Program-made: the position numbers and the translations under genes
Part shown: positions 1 through 10,001 of the stretch, piece by piece
Position numbering within the stretch: position 1 is the stretch's first letter
Layout of the letters: each line of letters opens with the position of its first letter
Assembly (NCBI RefSeq): GCF_018332475.1
Contig: NZ_BOQB01000085.1
Coordinates: 1-64,000 of the forward strand
Length of the DNA stretch: 64,000 nucleotides
From: Bacillus sanguinis
GTDB lineage: Bacteria > Bacillota > Bacilli > Bacillales > Bacillaceae_G
Reading direction: 5' to 3'
The notes under the pieces: model-generated
The model's database searches: none
Seen by the model: only the letters and a program-made list of their open reading frames with translations
What the model was told of the DNA's origin: nothing

Positions 1-948
1 TTGTAATGTTGAGCTATTTATTCTTTTTATCCCTCTTATAGAGGATAATTCATGTATGAGTTGCAGCATTGCTAAATCTTTCTGTTTACTTTCAATCATA
101 ATATCGAAATTATGATTGATTTTTTTTGCAATGTGTAAGAAAGGCTTAATAAACTCTAAATCAATATATTCAGCATGGGCCCTAAATTCTTTTTTTGATT
201 TAGGGGAGGAAATGTGAACTTTAGGAGGGATATTTGTATGTGACCAAGTTTCAAAAATTGCAGGAAGTAACACTTCTAGCGGTTCCTCGCAAAGGTTTGC
301 TATGTGATGATGGTAATCGAATACGAATGGGATCTTTTCTTTTTGGCAAATAGATAAAGTTTCAGTAGTTGTATATGTTTTATCATCGTTTTCAAGCGTC
401 ATTTGCTTTTTTATATGTGTAGGAAGTTTTTGTATATTTTCATGGAAACGCCCAACTGCTTTTTCTTTATTTCCATAGGCACCACCTACATGGATGTTAA
501 TATAGGAAGAATCTGCAACTCCTATTGCATCCAATACTTTATAATGATAGGTCATATCTGTAATAGCGTTAGTTGTAATATGCGGCTTGTCGCTTGTAAA
601 TAGCGTAAATTGATTTGGATGAAAACTTACTCGTAAATTATGTTCTTTAATTAATGTCCCAATTTTACGCCAAAGTGGTGTAAATGCCCCGATATAATCA
701 AACTCTACTTCGGGATGTGTTGCAAGTGGGACGATGGAAGAGGATAAGCGATATAAAGGAATTTCATGCGCTATATTGTAATGAAGAATACGTATTGTAT
801 GCTCAAGATTCTGTCTTGTAACATCGTACAATTTATCTTCTCGTTCTTGTTTACTGAGTTTTTGAAAGCTTGTAAATGTCATCGTTTTGGCAGGAGAACA
901 GTCCCACAGTGCCATTGCATGTGAGACATATCCAAACCGCATAATCAT
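1..948 (-). CDS. uvsE: UV-damage endonuclease UvsE (partial, runs off the left edge)
   Basis: The minus-strand frame is open from an ATG at 948 to the window edge (316 codons, no stop seen). The protein begins [20 protein letters not shown] and contains [10 protein letters not shown], both typical of the UvsE/UVDE TIM-barrel endonuclease, which nicks 5' of UV photoproducts in an alternative excision-repair route. A GAGGTG ribosome binding site lies about 8 bases before the ATG. The family is usually a little over 300 residues, so only the extreme C-terminus should be missing. It lies just downstream of the cardiolipin synthase gene on the same strand with a 33-bp gap, matching the ywjD-ywjE pair of B. 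subtilis. Confidence 0.93.
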   Translation of the reverse strand, partial: MIMRFGYVSHAMALWDCSPAKTMTFTSFQKLSKQEREDKLYDVTRQNLEHTIRILHYNIAHEIPLYRLSSSIVPLATHPEVEFDYIGAFTPLWRKIGTLIKEHNLRVSFHPNQFTLFTSDKPHITTNAITDMTYHYKVLDAIGVADSSYINIHVGGAYGNKEKAVGRFHENIQKLPTHIKKQMTLENDDKTYTTTETLSICQKEKIPFVFDYHHHIANLCEEPLEVLLPAIFETWSHTNIPPKVHISSPKSKKEFRAHAEYIDLEFIKPFLHIAKKINHNFDIMIESKQKDLAMLQLIHELSSIRGIKRINSSTLQ

Positions 949-981
949 ATGTGATACACCTCTTTTTACTCATTATCTTTC

Positions 982-2175
982 CTATAAGAAGAAAGAAAGT
1001 ATCGTTCCTATCCATTCTTTCCCTCTATCAATAATGGAATGCGGGCTAACATCTTCAAAGGAAAGTAAGGACGCGCTTTCTAAATCCTTATGGAATTTGT
1101 TTTTTACTATTTGTATAAAATGTTTATCATATAAAAGGCAGTTGATTTCATGATTAATATATAAACTTCTCATATCAAAGTTTGCAGTTCCGATATCACA
1201 AATATAATCGTCCGCTATAATAACTTTGGCGTGAAAGAAACCTTGTTGAAATGCGTAAATATTACATCCGGCTTGTATTAACTTTCGGCAATATGGAAAT
1301 TTTGCTTCTCGAACAAGGGCGTGATCGGCTTTCTCTGGAACGAGAATCGTGATTTGAACCCCACGTTTTCGTGCTTTTAATAATGCGTTCATTATTTTTT
1401 TTCCAGGAATGAAATATGGTGTACCGATAAAGAGTTCTTCTTTCGTATTTTCAATTAAGTGTAAAAAAGTATGTTGTAAATAGGCCCCATCGGTCGGAAT
1501 AAATTGATGTTGGATGGTACCAGGTTGCAGTTTCGGAAAATAAAGAGAAGCATCCAATAGATTTTGGTTTGTATCATCAAACCAGTCATGTAAAAATTGT
1601 TTTTGTAAATCTTGTACTCCTTCGCCTGTAAGGCGTAAATGATAGTCTCGCCATAATCCTAAACGTTCATTATGTCCCAAATACTCTTCACCGATATTAA
1701 ATCCCCCGATATAACCGATTTTTCCGTCAACCACTGTGATTTTCCTATGGTTGCGCTGATTGGCAGAAAAGAAAAGGAACGGAAACTTCACTTTATGACA
1801 AAATGAAAAAGAGACGCCGTGTTTTTGTAGGGAACGAATTGCTTCATTTGATAAATAATGACTTCCCAATCGATCGAGTAGAAGTCTTACTTCAATTCCT
1901 TCCTTTGCCTTATCGATAAGTAATTTTAAAAATTCACGACTGATTTTATCGTTTTTTACAATGAAGAACAAAACGTGTACATGGTGCCTTGCTTGTTGTA
2001 TATCAGTAAATAAAGCATCATATAAATCCTGCCCGTATGTATAAAGGTGAAAATTACTTTGACGTAAAGGGAAAATACGAGAGCGCACACGCTTTAAATG
2101 AAGAATTCTCCCATATAAAAGGTCAATTGTGATCCAAAGAATAACGCATATTAACAAGAGAGATAAGAAGAACAT
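982..2175 (-). CDS. clsB: Cardiolipin synthase, phospholipase D family (YwjE/ClsB-like)
   Basis: This 397-residue protein has one N-terminal membrane segment (about residues 1-20) and two HKD motifs of the phospholipase D superfamily: HRKITVVDGKIGYIGG in the first half and HAKVIIADDYICDIGTANFD in the second. Cardiolipin synthases of this type condense two phosphatidylglycerol molecules at the membrane, using the His of one HKD motif as nucleophile. The start at 2175 is preceded by AAAGGAGGG, a near-ideal ribosome binding site. Synteny with uvsE and fadF points to the ywjE (clsB) orthologue. Bacilli carry several Cls paralogues, so the substrate is inferred from family. Confidence 0.9.
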   Translation of the reverse strand: MFFLSLLLICVILWITIDLLYGRILHLKRVRSRIFPLRQSNFHLYTYGQDLYDALFTDIQQARHHVHVLFFIVKNDKISREFLKLLIDKAKEGIEVRLLLDRLGSHYLSNEAIRSLQKHGVSFSFCHKVKFPFLFFSANQRNHRKITVVDGKIGYIGGFNIGEEYLGHNERLGLWRDYHLRLTGEGVQDLQKQFLHDWFDDTNQNLLDASLYFPKLQPGTIQHQFIPTDGAYLQHTFLHLIENTKEELFIGTPYFIPGKKIMNALLKARKRGVQITILVPEKADHALVREAKFPYCRKLIQAGCNIYAFQQGFFHAKVIIADDYICDIGTANFDMRSLYINHEINCLLYDKHFIQIVKNKFHKDLESASLLSFEDVSPHSIIDRGKEWIGTILSFFL

Positions 2176-2359
2176 AAGTGAATTCCCTCCTTTGCATTCT
2201 TTTCACCTTGATTTTGTTGAATGTTCGTAAAAGCACGATTGGTGAGGGCTAATAATCAGTAGGGAATAAACAGCTCTCTACGGATTAAAGTTTCACTTTA
2301 TAGTTTCACCGAAATAAACAGCTTTATGAAAAAATATGTTGTTGTATAACAAAAAACTG

Positions 2360-2387
2360 TTGACTGAATGCTCACTCATTATATAAT
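2360..2387 (+). promoter_or_regulatory. fadF promoter (sigma-A)
   Basis: TTGACT at 2360-2365 and TATAAT at 2382-2387 are separated by 16 bp and lie about 90 bp before the fadF start. The spacer is occupied by a FadR-like operator (see next entry). Confidence 0.75.
2365..2382 (+). promoter_or_regulatory. FadR-like operator over the fadF promoter
   Basis: TGAATGCTCACTCATTAT matches the B. subtilis FadR consensus TGAATGANTANTCATTCA at most defined positions. It fills the -35/-10 spacer, where a bound repressor would block RNA polymerase. In B. subtilis FadR is released by long-chain acyl-CoA. Regulation here is inferred from the sequence match and the downstream gene. Confidence 0.65.
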
Positions 2388-2475
2388 GAAGATAGGGGAA
2401 AAAATTCAGAAAATTATATGTTTTTGAAGATTCTAAAAAAGAAAGAGGGCTTACAAAGAGAGGGGTAGCATAAAA

Positions 2476-4587
2476 ATGAATAGCTTACTGATCATGAATT
2501 GGCTGGCTGCCATTGCTGTTATTGCTTATGCGGGATATTTGTTTGTGTATCTTATACGAACGAGAATGGCCTACATACAGTTAGGAAAAAAGATTGAATT
2601 TGACCGTCGTTTTAAAGAGCGTTGGGATCTTCTTAAGGTCAATGTTTTCGGTCAGAAAAAGCTGCTGAAAGATAAAAAGAGCGGCATTATTCACGTTATG
2701 TTCTTTTATGGATTTATTCTTGTCCAATTTGGAGCAATTGACTTCGTTTGGAAAGGACTCGCACCAGGATCACATCTTCCACTTGGACCACTATACCCTG
2801 CATTTACATTCTTCCAGGAAATTGTCACACTTGTTATTTTAATTGCAGTCTTTTGGGCTTTTCATAGACGTTATGTCGAGAAGCTAGTTCGTTTAAAACG
2901 TAATTTCAAATCAGGTCTTGTTCTTATCTTTATTGGTGGCTTAATGATTTCTGTGCTACTAGGTAATGGGATGGGGATTATATGGCACGGCGAGGAGCTT
3001 TCATGGAGTGAACCAATCGCTTCTGCAATCGCTTACGTTTTCTCGGGAATAAATGAAACCGTAGCCATTTCTGTGTTCTACTTCTCTTGGTGGGTGCATC
3101 TACTAATTTTGTTAACGTTTTTAGTGTATGTTCCACAATCAAAACACGCGCATTTAATTGCGGGGCCAGCTAACGTTTTCTTCGGTCGTCTTTCAAATCC
3201 AGGGAAACTTGAAAAGATTGACTTTGAAGATGAAACGCAAGAAACATTTGGTGTTGGTAAAATTGAAGATTTTAGACAAAATCAGCTGATTGACTTATAT
3301 GCTTGCGTAGAGTGCGGTCGCTGTACAAATATGTGCCCGGCAACAGGAACAGGGAAAATGTTATCGCCGATGGATTTAATTTTAAAACTTCGCGATCATT
3401 TAACTGATAAAGGAGCAGCAGTGACATCAAAAGCACCGTGGGTTCCGGTAGTTGCTTTTAATAATACGCAAGGAAATCAGTTAGCGATGATGGCATCTGG
3501 GAAAGGGCAACAGGAATCAGCAGCCACAGCAATCACTTACGATCCGAGTTTAATTGGAGATGTTATTACAGAAGAAGAGATTTGGGCTTGTACAACGTGC
3601 CGTAACTGTGAAGATCAGTGTCCGGTTATGAATGAGCATGTTGACAAAATTATCGATTTACGCCGCTACCTCGTTTTAACAGAAGGAAAGATGGACGCGG
3701 AAGCGCAGCGTGCGATGACAAACATCGAGCGTCAAGGGAATCCGTGGGGACTGAACCGTAAAGAGCGTGAAACTTGGCGCCAAGGTGATGATGAAGTAAC
3801 GGTTCCAACTGTAAAAGAAAAATCGAAAGCTGGCGAGGAGTTCGAATATTTATTCTGGGTTGGCTCAATGGGATCATATGATAATCGTAGTCAGAAGATT
3901 GCAATATCATTTGCGAAGTTAATGAACGAAGCAGGCATTTCATTCGCGATACTTGGTAATAAAGAAAAGAACTCTGGGGATACACCACGCCGACTTGGAA
4001 ATGAATTTGTCTTCCAAGAGATGGCGACAAAGAATATCGAGGAATTTGAAAAAGCAGGAGTGAAGAAAATCGTTACGATTGACCCTCACGCTTATAACAC
4101 ATTTAAAAATGAGTATCCAGACTTTGGCTTGCAAGCAGAAGTCTATCATCATACAGAATTGTTAGCTCAGTGGGTGAAAGAAGGACGCTTAAAGCCTGTT
4201 CACGCTATTGAAGAAACAGTTACGTACCATGATTCCTGTTATTTAGGAAGATACAACGAAGTATACGAAGCCCCGCGTGACATTTTGAAAGCAATTCCAG
4301 GTGTGAATCTTGTAGAAATGGCACGTAACCGTGAAACAGGAATGTGTTGTGGCGCAGGTGGTGGCTTAATGTGGATGGAAGAGACAGCAGGTTCACGTAT
4401 TAACGTTGCTCGTACAGAACAAGCGCTAGCTGTGCAACCATCTATTATCGGTACAGGTTGTCCATATTGCTTAACGATGATTAGTGATGGGACGAAAGCG
4501 AAAGAAGTAGAAGAGAAGGTTCAAACTCTTGATGTAACAGAGATTTTAGAACGCTCTGTTATCGGACAGAAGAAAGAAGCGATGTAA
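2476..4587 (+). CDS. fadF: FadF, membrane iron-sulfur ETF:quinone oxidoreductase-type protein
   Basis: This 703-residue protein has about five N-terminal membrane segments (residues 1-225, NarI-like). Two 4Fe-4S motifs follow, at Cys277/280/283/287 and Cys372/375/378/382, each ending in CP. The C-terminal half has cysteine-rich (CCG-type) motifs at Cys588 and Cys624-Cys625. This is the FadF/YwjF architecture, resembling a fusion of GlpC/HdrD and HdrE modules. FadF is thought to pass electrons from electron-transfer flavoprotein, reduced by acyl-CoA dehydrogenases, to menaquinone. It heads the beta-oxidation block here, which fits. The 2456-2464 GA-rich ribosome binding site supports the 2476 start. 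Confidence 0.9.
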   Translation: MNSLLIMNWLAAIAVIAYAGYLFVYLIRTRMAYIQLGKKIEFDRRFKERWDLLKVNVFGQKKLLKDKKSGIIHVMFFYGFILVQFGAIDFVWKGLAPGSHLPLGPLYPAFTFFQEIVTLVILIAVFWAFHRRYVEKLVRLKRNFKSGLVLIFIGGLMISVLLGNGMGIIWHGEELSWSEPIASAIAYVFSGINETVAISVFYFSWWVHLLILLTFLVYVPQSKHAHLIAGPANVFFGRLSNPGKLEKIDFEDETQETFGVGKIEDFRQNQLIDLYACVECGRCTNMCPATGTGKMLSPMDLILKLRDHLTDKGAAVTSKAPWVPVVAFNNTQGNQLAMMASGKGQQESAATAITYDPSLIGDVITEEEIWACTTCRNCEDQCPVMNEHVDKIIDLRRYLVLTEGKMDAEAQRAMTNIERQGNPWGLNRKERETWRQGDDEVTVPTVKEKSKAGEEFEYLFWVGSMGSYDNRSQKIAISFAKLMNEAGISFAILGNKEKNSGDTPRRLGNEFVFQEMATKNIEEFEKAGVKKIVTIDPHAYNTFKNEYPDFGLQAEVYHHTELLAQWVKEGRLKPVHAIEETVTYHDSCYLGRYNEVYEAPRDILKAIPGVNLVEMARNRETGMCCGAGGGLMWMEETAGSRINVARTEQALAVQPSIIGTGCPYCLTMISDGTKAKEVEEKVQTLDVTEILERSVIGQKKEAM

Positions 4588-4614
4588 TTTGCAAGCATGA
4601 ATACAACTTTAGAG

Positions 4615-4637
4615 AGAGGTGCAATCATTGCACCTCT
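4615..4637 (+). other. Intergenic hairpin between fadF and the thiolase gene
   Basis: AGAGGTGCAA and TTGCACCTCT form a perfect 10-bp stem with a 3-nt loop. The following bases (tctcagcg) are not a T-tract, so this may be a processing or stability element, or a weak terminator of fadF. Confidence 0.5.
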
Positions 4638-4652
4638 TCTCAGCGTAAGAAT

Positions 4653-4670
4653 ACCGAGCGAGCGCTCGGT
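4653..4670 (+). promoter_or_regulatory. 18-bp palindromic operator candidate (TetR-type) before the thiolase gene
   Basis: ACCGAGCG and CGCTCGGT form a perfect 8-bp inverted repeat with a 2-bp spacer, ending 28 bp before the thiolase ATG. GC-rich CCGA...TCGG palindromes are typical of TetR-family operators. The local TetR gene at 9219-9848 is the obvious candidate, but that link is inference. I saw no second copy in the block. Confidence 0.5.
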
Positions 4671-4698
4671 TCTAAAAAAAGAGATGGGGGAAATAGAT

Positions 4699-5880
4699 AT
4701 GAGTAAAACAGTTATTTTAAGTGCTGCAAGAACACCGGTTGGGAAATTTGGCGGATCTTTAAAAGACGTGAAAGCAACAGAACTTGGAGGAATTGCAATT
4801 AAAGCAGCGCTTGAAAGAGCAAATGTTTCTGCTAGTGATGTTGAGGAAGTTATATTTGGAACGGTTATTCAAGGTGGACAGGGACAAATTCCGTCGCGCC
4901 AAGCTGCGAGAGCTGCTGGAATCCCTTGGGAAGTGCAGACGGAAACAGTGAATAAAGTTTGTGCATCAGGGCTTCGTGCGGTTACGTTAGCGGATCAAAT
5001 TATCCGTACTGGCGATCAATCATTGATTGTAGCTGGTGGTATGGAGTCGATGAGTAACAGTCCTTACATTTTACGTGGAGCAAGATGGGGATACAGAATG
5101 GGGAACAACGAAGTAGTTGATTTAAACGTTGCTGACGGTTTAACATGCGCATTTTCAGGTATACACATGGGTGTCTATGGCGGAGAAGTTGCGAAGGAAG
5201 ATGGAATCTCTCGCGAAGCGCAAGATGAATGGGCATATCGTAGCCATCAACGTGCGGTGTCAGCGCATAAAGAAGGACGTTTTGAAGAGGAAATTGTGCC
5301 AGTAACGATTCCGCAAAGAAAAGGCGATCCGATTGTCGTTGCAAAAGATGAGGCGCCACGTGAAGATACAACGATTGAAAAATTAGCGAAATTAAAACCT
5401 GTATTTGATAAGACGTCAGCAGTGACAGCAGGAAATGCACCAGGACTAAACGATGGTGGTGCCGCGCTTGTACTAATGAGCGAAGATAGAGCGAAGCAAG
5501 AAGGAAGAAAGCCATTAGCGACAATTTTGGCACATACAGCAATTGCAGTGGAATCTAAAGATTTCCCAAGAACGCCAGGTTATGCAATTAACGCATTGCT
5601 TGAAAAAACAGGCAAGACAATTGAAGACATCGATTTATTCGAGATTAATGAAGCATTTGCAGCAGTAGCAATTGCAAGTACAGAAATCGCAGGAATTGAC
5701 CCAGAAAAATTGAATGTAAATGGCGGCGCAGTGGCGATGGGACATCCGATTGGAGCAAGCGGAGCGCGCATTATCGTAACACTAATCCATGCACTTAAGC
5801 AGCGCGGCGGCGGAATTGGAATTGCTTCTATTTGTAGCGGTGGCGGTCAAGGTGATGCAGTGATGATTGAAGTTAATTAA
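4699..5880 (+). CDS. Acetyl-CoA C-acetyltransferase / thiolase (MmgA-like)
   Basis: This 393-residue type II thiolase begins [17 protein letters not shown]. The nucleophilic Cys88 lies in VCASGL; the EAFAAV and GHPIG motifs and the second catalytic Cys in CSGGGQG are all present. It performs the last step of beta-oxidation (thiolytic cleavage) or acetyl-CoA condensation. An in-frame ATG upstream at 4597 would place the hairpin and palindrome inside the coding region and lacks a ribosome binding site. The ATG at 4699 is preceded by GATGGGGGAAA and aligns with family N-termini. It is followed 56 bp later by the 3-hydroxyacyl-CoA dehydrogenase gene. Confidence 0.92.
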   Translation: MSKTVILSAARTPVGKFGGSLKDVKATELGGIAIKAALERANVSASDVEEVIFGTVIQGGQGQIPSRQAARAAGIPWEVQTETVNKVCASGLRAVTLADQIIRTGDQSLIVAGGMESMSNSPYILRGARWGYRMGNNEVVDLNVADGLTCAFSGIHMGVYGGEVAKEDGISREAQDEWAYRSHQRAVSAHKEGRFEEEIVPVTIPQRKGDPIVVAKDEAPREDTTIEKLAKLKPVFDKTSAVTAGNAPGLNDGGAALVLMSEDRAKQEGRKPLATILAHTAIAVESKDFPRTPGYAINALLEKTGKTIEDIDLFEINEAFAAVAIASTEIAGIDPEKLNVNGGAVAMGHPIGASGARIIVTLIHALKQRGGGIGIASICSGGGQGDAVMIEVN

Positions 5881-5936
5881 TTTACGGCGAGAAAACGATT
5901 CATTTATTACAGACTTATATTAAGGGGGAAGAAGGA

Positions 5937-6788
5937 ATGGGTGTACAAAAAATAGTTGTAATTGGTGCAGGACAAATGGGATCGGGAATTGCGCAAGTAT
6001 GTGCAATGGCAGGATATGATGTGAAGGTACAAGATTTAAAACAAGAGCAATTAGATAGAGGATTGGCTATTATTACGAAAAATTTAGCGCGCCAAGTAGA
6101 AAAAGGACGCATGAAGGAAGAAGAGAAGGAAGCAACGTTAAATCGCCTTACAGTAACGCTTGATTTAGATTGTGTAAAGGAAGCGGATCTTATTATTGAA
6201 GCAGCTGTTGAGAAAATGGATATTAAAAAGAAAATCTTTGCGAATCTAGATGAAATTGCTCCAGATCACGCGATTTTAGCGACGAATACGTCATCTCTGC
6301 CAATTACAGAAATTGCAGCGGTAACGAAACGTCCAGAGAAAGTAATCGGTATGCACTTTATGAATCCGGTTCCGGTTATGAAGCTTGTTGAAATTATTCG
6401 TGGTTTGGCTACAGATGATGTGGTATATGAAACGATTGAGGATATTACGAAGAAAATTGGGAAAGTACCAGTTGAAGTAAATGATTTCCCTGGGTTTGTA
6501 TCGAACCGTATTTTATTACCAATGATTAACGAGGCGATTTATACATTATATGAAGGTGTAGCGACGAAAGAAGCGATTGATGAAGTAATGAAACTCGGTA
6601 TGAATCATCCAATGGGACCTTTAACGCTCGCTGATTTTATCGGTTTAGATACATGTTTATACATTATGGAAGTGTTGCATGAAGGATTAGGTGATAGTAA
6701 GTATCGCCCATGTCCATTACTACGTAAGTACGTAAATGCAGGATGGTTAGGACGTAAAACAGGTCGTGGTTTCTACGTTTACGAATAA
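5937..6788 (+). CDS. hbd: 3-hydroxybutyryl-CoA dehydrogenase (MmgB-like)
   Basis: This 283-residue protein carries an N-terminal Rossmann fold with GAGQMG at residues 10-15, the catalytic [15 protein letters not shown] segment, and the C-terminal dimerisation motif ending in [12 protein letters not shown]. It oxidises 3-hydroxyacyl-CoA to 3-ketoacyl-CoA with NAD(P), feeding the thiolase encoded just upstream. Length equals the usual stand-alone bacterial HBDH. The AAGGGGGAAGAAGGA sequence ahead of the ATG is a strong ribosome binding site. The short gaps on either side suggest one transcript with the thiolase and the two acyl-CoA dehydrogenases. Confidence 0.93.
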   Translation: MGVQKIVVIGAGQMGSGIAQVCAMAGYDVKVQDLKQEQLDRGLAIITKNLARQVEKGRMKEEEKEATLNRLTVTLDLDCVKEADLIIEAAVEKMDIKKKIFANLDEIAPDHAILATNTSSLPITEIAAVTKRPEKVIGMHFMNPVPVMKLVEIIRGLATDDVVYETIEDITKKIGKVPVEVNDFPGFVSNRILLPMINEAIYTLYEGVATKEAIDEVMKLGMNHPMGPLTLADFIGLDTCLYIMEVLHEGLGDSKYRPCPLLRKYVNAGWLGRKTGRGFYVYE

Positions 6789-6860
6789 ATTCCCCTTTGT
6801 TACAAAATAGTGGTCTTACCAAATTATTAAAAGGATATATAGCAAATGGAGGCGGAGTAT

Positions 6861-7991
6861 ATGAACTTTCGTTTTAATGAAGAGCAGCAAATGATGAGGA
6901 AAATGGTTCGAGATTTTGCACAGAAGGAAATAGCTCCCTTTGTTCCGAGTATGGAACAAGGGGTGTTCCCAAAAGAGATTTTGCAGAAGATGGGTGAGCT
7001 TGGACTAATGGGAATTCCAGCGCCTGCAAAATACGGCGGTGCAGAAATGGATTTTATTTCTTACATTTTAGCGATTGAAGAAATCTCAAAGGTGAGTGCG
7101 ACAGTTGGTGTAATTTTAGCTGTACATACGTCAGTTGGAATGAACCCGATTTTATATTTCGGAACAGAAGAACAGAAGCAGAAATATGTTTCTAAACTTG
7201 CGACTGGTGAATACTTAGGTGCATTTGCATTAACAGAACCAAATGCAGGATCAGATGCAGGGAGTTTGAAATCAAGAGCTGTAAAGAAAGGCGATCACTA
7301 CATTATTAATGGATCGAAAGTATTTATTACAAATGGTGGCGAAGCAAGTACGTACATTGTATTCGCTTCTATAAATCCAGAGGCAGGAAAAAGTGGGATT
7401 TCTGCATTTATAGTAGAGAAAGATACACCGGGCTTAATTATTGGCAAAGATGAGCATAAAATGGGACTTCTCGGTTCTCGTACTGTACAACTTACGTTCG
7501 AAGATATGAAGGTGCCAGCTGAGAATTTACTTGGTGAAGAAGGGCAAGGATTTAAGGTAGCGATGGCAAATTTAGATGTTGGACGAATTGGAATTGGTGC
7601 ACAGGCTTTAGGAATCGCTGAAGCAGCACTTGCATGTGCAATTGATTATGCGAAAGAACGTGAGCAATTTGGAAAGCCAATTGCGGCGCAGCAAGGGATT
7701 GGCTTCAAACTTGCAGATATGGCAACTAGTGTAGAAGCAGCGCGATTACTCGTATATAGAGCAGCATCGCTAAGAGCGCAAGGATTACCGTGCGGTAAAG
7801 AAGCATCTATTGCGAAATTGTTCGCTTCTAAAACAGCTGTTGAAGTTGCGATTGAAGCGGTGCAAGTATTTGGTGGTTACGGTTATACGAAAGACTATCC
7901 AGTAGAACGATTTTTCCGTGATGCGAAAATCACGCAAATATATGAGGGAACGAGTGAAATACAAAAACTCGTTATTAGCCGAGCTTTATAA
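6861..7991 (+). CDS. Acyl-CoA dehydrogenase, first of two paralogues
   Basis: This 376-residue FAD enzyme shows the family signatures ALTEPNAGSDAG (flavin and substrate binding), FITNGG, and the C-terminal YEGTSEIQ, whose Glu is the catalytic base in short-chain type enzymes. It introduces the alpha-beta double bond and passes electrons to ETF. The ATG at 6861 is preceded by GGAGGCGGAG; an in-frame ATG 15 bases earlier overlaps that ribosome binding site and is rejected. It is clearly paralogous to the next gene. Chain-length preference cannot be read from sequence. Confidence 0.92.
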   Translation: MNFRFNEEQQMMRKMVRDFAQKEIAPFVPSMEQGVFPKEILQKMGELGLMGIPAPAKYGGAEMDFISYILAIEEISKVSATVGVILAVHTSVGMNPILYFGTEEQKQKYVSKLATGEYLGAFALTEPNAGSDAGSLKSRAVKKGDHYIINGSKVFITNGGEASTYIVFASINPEAGKSGISAFIVEKDTPGLIIGKDEHKMGLLGSRTVQLTFEDMKVPAENLLGEEGQGFKVAMANLDVGRIGIGAQALGIAEAALACAIDYAKEREQFGKPIAAQQGIGFKLADMATSVEAARLLVYRAASLRAQGLPCGKEASIAKLFASKTAVEVAIEAVQVFGGYGYTKDYPVERFFRDAKITQIYEGTSEIQKLVISRAL

Positions 7992-8012
7992 AAGAACTAG
8001 GGGGAGACGGGT

Positions 8013-9152
8013 ATGCATTTTAAACTATCAGAAGAACATGAAATGATAAGAAAAATGGTTCGGGATTTTGCTAAGAACGAAGTAGCACCGACGGCAGCTG
8101 AGCGTGATGAAGAAGAGAGATTCGATCGTGCACTATTTGATCAAATGGCCGAGCTTGGTTTAACTGGCATTCCGTGGCCTGAAGAATACGGCGGAATTGG
8201 AAGCGATTACTTAGCGTATGTAATTGCTATTGAAGAATTATCCCGCGTCTGTGCTTCTACAGGTGTAACATTGTCTGCACATACTTCACTTGCTGGTTGG
8301 CCAATTTTTAAATTTGGAACGGAAGAACAAAAACAAAAGTTTTTACGACCGATGGCAGAAGGAACGAAAATTGGCGCATACGGTTTAACGGAGCCAAATT
8401 CTGGTTCAGATGCTGGCGGAATGAGGACAACTGCGAAAAGAGATGGAGACCATTACATTTTAAATGGATCGAAAATATTTATTACAAATGGTGGCATTGC
8501 AGATATTTATGTTGTTTTTGCGTTAACTGATCCTGAATCGAAGCAGCGTGGCACGAGCGCGTTTATTGTAGAAAGTGATACACCAGGATTTTCAGTTGGG
8601 AAGAAGGAGAGTAAGTTAGGGATTCGCTCTTCACCAACAACTGAAATTATGTTTGAAGATTGCCGTATTCCTGTAGAGAACCTACTTGGGGAAGAGGGCC
8701 AAGGATTTAAAGTTGCGATGCAAACATTAGATGGTGGCCGTAATGGTATTGCGGCGCAAGCGGTTGGTATTGCACAAGGTGCTTTAGATGCTTCCGTAGA
8801 ATATGCAAGAGAGCGTCATCAGTTTGGGAAGCCGATTGCGGCGCAGCAAGGAATTGGTTTTAAACTTGCAGATATGGCAACGGATGTGGAGGCGGCGCGT
8901 CTTCTAACATACCAAGCGGCTTGGCTTGAATCGGAAGGGCTTCCGTATGGGAAAGAGTCAGCGATGTCAAAGGTATTTGCAGGCGATACAGCGATGAAGG
9001 TGACGACTGAAGCGGTACAAGTATTTGGTGGTTACGGTTATACGAAAGATTATCCAGTAGAGCGTTATATGCGAGATGCAAAGATTACACAAATCTATGA
9101 AGGAACACAAGAGATTCAAAGGCTCGTAATTTCTCGTATGTTAACGAAGTAG
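8013..9152 (+). CDS. acdA: Acyl-CoA dehydrogenase AcdA
   Basis: This 379-residue protein is collinear with the preceding paralogue. It carries [13 protein letters not shown], a long shared stretch around [18 protein letters not shown], and [11 protein letters not shown] with the catalytic Glu. Synteny (immediately upstream of rpoE and pyrG apart from a TetR gene) matches acdA of B. subtilis. The ribosome binding site AGGGGGAGA precedes the ATG. A rho-independent terminator follows directly, closing the beta-oxidation operon. It probably delivers electrons via ETF to FadF. No etfAB genes are in the window. Confidence 0.92.
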   Translation: MHFKLSEEHEMIRKMVRDFAKNEVAPTAAERDEEERFDRALFDQMAELGLTGIPWPEEYGGIGSDYLAYVIAIEELSRVCASTGVTLSAHTSLAGWPIFKFGTEEQKQKFLRPMAEGTKIGAYGLTEPNSGSDAGGMRTTAKRDGDHYILNGSKIFITNGGIADIYVVFALTDPESKQRGTSAFIVESDTPGFSVGKKESKLGIRSSPTTEIMFEDCRIPVENLLGEEGQGFKVAMQTLDGGRNGIAAQAVGIAQGALDASVEYARERHQFGKPIAAQQGIGFKLADMATDVEAARLLTYQAAWLESEGLPYGKESAMSKVFAGDTAMKVTTEAVQVFGGYGYTKDYPVERYMRDAKITQIYEGTQEIQRLVISRMLTK

Positions 9153-9158
9153 GAGCAA

Positions 9159-9187
9159 AGGCGTAGGGATCTTCCTACGCTTTTTCC
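9159..9187 (+). terminator. Rho-independent terminator after acdA
   Basis: GCGTAGG and CCTACGC form the core of a hairpin with a short loop, followed by TTTTTCC. It separates the beta-oxidation operon from the TetR gene, so that gene may have its own promoter or depend on read-through. Confidence 0.85.
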
Positions 9188-9218
9188 TTCCAAAAAATAA
9201 TAGAGAGAGGTGAAGGGG

Positions 9219-9848
9219 ATGGTTAAACATAATGTACATGCGTCCGTGAAAGATGAAAAATTAGTCGCGTTAAGGCGTGAACAAATGATTAAAGGTGCAG
9301 TGCAATTGTTTAAGCAAAAAGGATTTCCGCGTACAACAACGAGAGAGATTGCAAAGGCGGCGGGATTTAGTATAGGGACGCTTTATGAGTACATTCGTAC
9401 AAAAGATGATGTTTTGTATTTAGTATGTGATAGTATTTATGAACACGTAAAAGAAAGACTAGAGGAAGTAGTTTGTACAGAAATAGGAAGTGTAGAAAGT
9501 TTAAAGATAGCAATAACGAATTATTTTAAAGTAATGGATGAATTGCAGGAAGAAGTATTGATAATGTATCAAGAAGTACGTTTTTTACCGAAAGAATCAC
9601 TCCCGTACGTATTAGAAAAGGAGTTTCAAATGGTAGGAATGTTCGAGAATATTTTAGAACAGTGTACGGAAAATGGGACATTTACATTAAATAAAAAAGA
9701 AATACAGCTTCTAGCACATAATATTTTTATACAAGGACAGATGTGGGGATTTAGACGGTGGGCGCTGCAAAAACTATATACGCTCGAAGAATATACAGAA
9801 ATGCAAATTAGGTATGTGTTACAAGGGGCCCATATGCTTCCGAAATAA
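9219..9848 (+). CDS. TetR/AcrR-family transcriptional regulator
   Basis: This 209-residue protein has an N-terminal TetR helix-turn-helix (about residues 20-65, with TTTREIAKAAGFSIGTLYEYI). The C-terminal ligand-binding region is all-helical and not assignable to a ligand. The ATG at 9219 has AGAGGTGAAGG at good spacing; the GTG at 9210 lies inside that site and is rejected. It does not resemble B. subtilis FadR closely, though it sits beside beta-oxidation genes. A role in controlling the thiolase operon through the palindrome at 4653-4670 is plausible but unproven. Confidence 0.85.
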   Translation: MVKHNVHASVKDEKLVALRREQMIKGAVQLFKQKGFPRTTTREIAKAAGFSIGTLYEYIRTKDDVLYLVCDSIYEHVKERLEEVVCTEIGSVESLKIAITNYFKVMDELQEEVLIMYQEVRFLPKESLPYVLEKEFQMVGMFENILEQCTENGTFTLNKKEIQLLAHNIFIQGQMWGFRRWALQKLYTLEEYTEMQIRYVLQGAHMLPK

Positions 9849-10001
9849 AGAGTGGGCAAATGATAATTTTATTGCTATATAAAGTTTCACGTTTTTTTTG
9901 TAGCATATTTGTGCGACTTTTGTTTATAATGAATAGTATGGATTTTTTTAAGCAGACCGTTATATATAAGGTTATATTTGATGAAAGGAAGTGCCGCATA
10001 A

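Noticed and set aside
887-1153. Plus-strand 88-residue frame over uvsE and clsB ends
   Set aside because: It is antisense to two convincing minus-strand genes and has no ribosome binding site.
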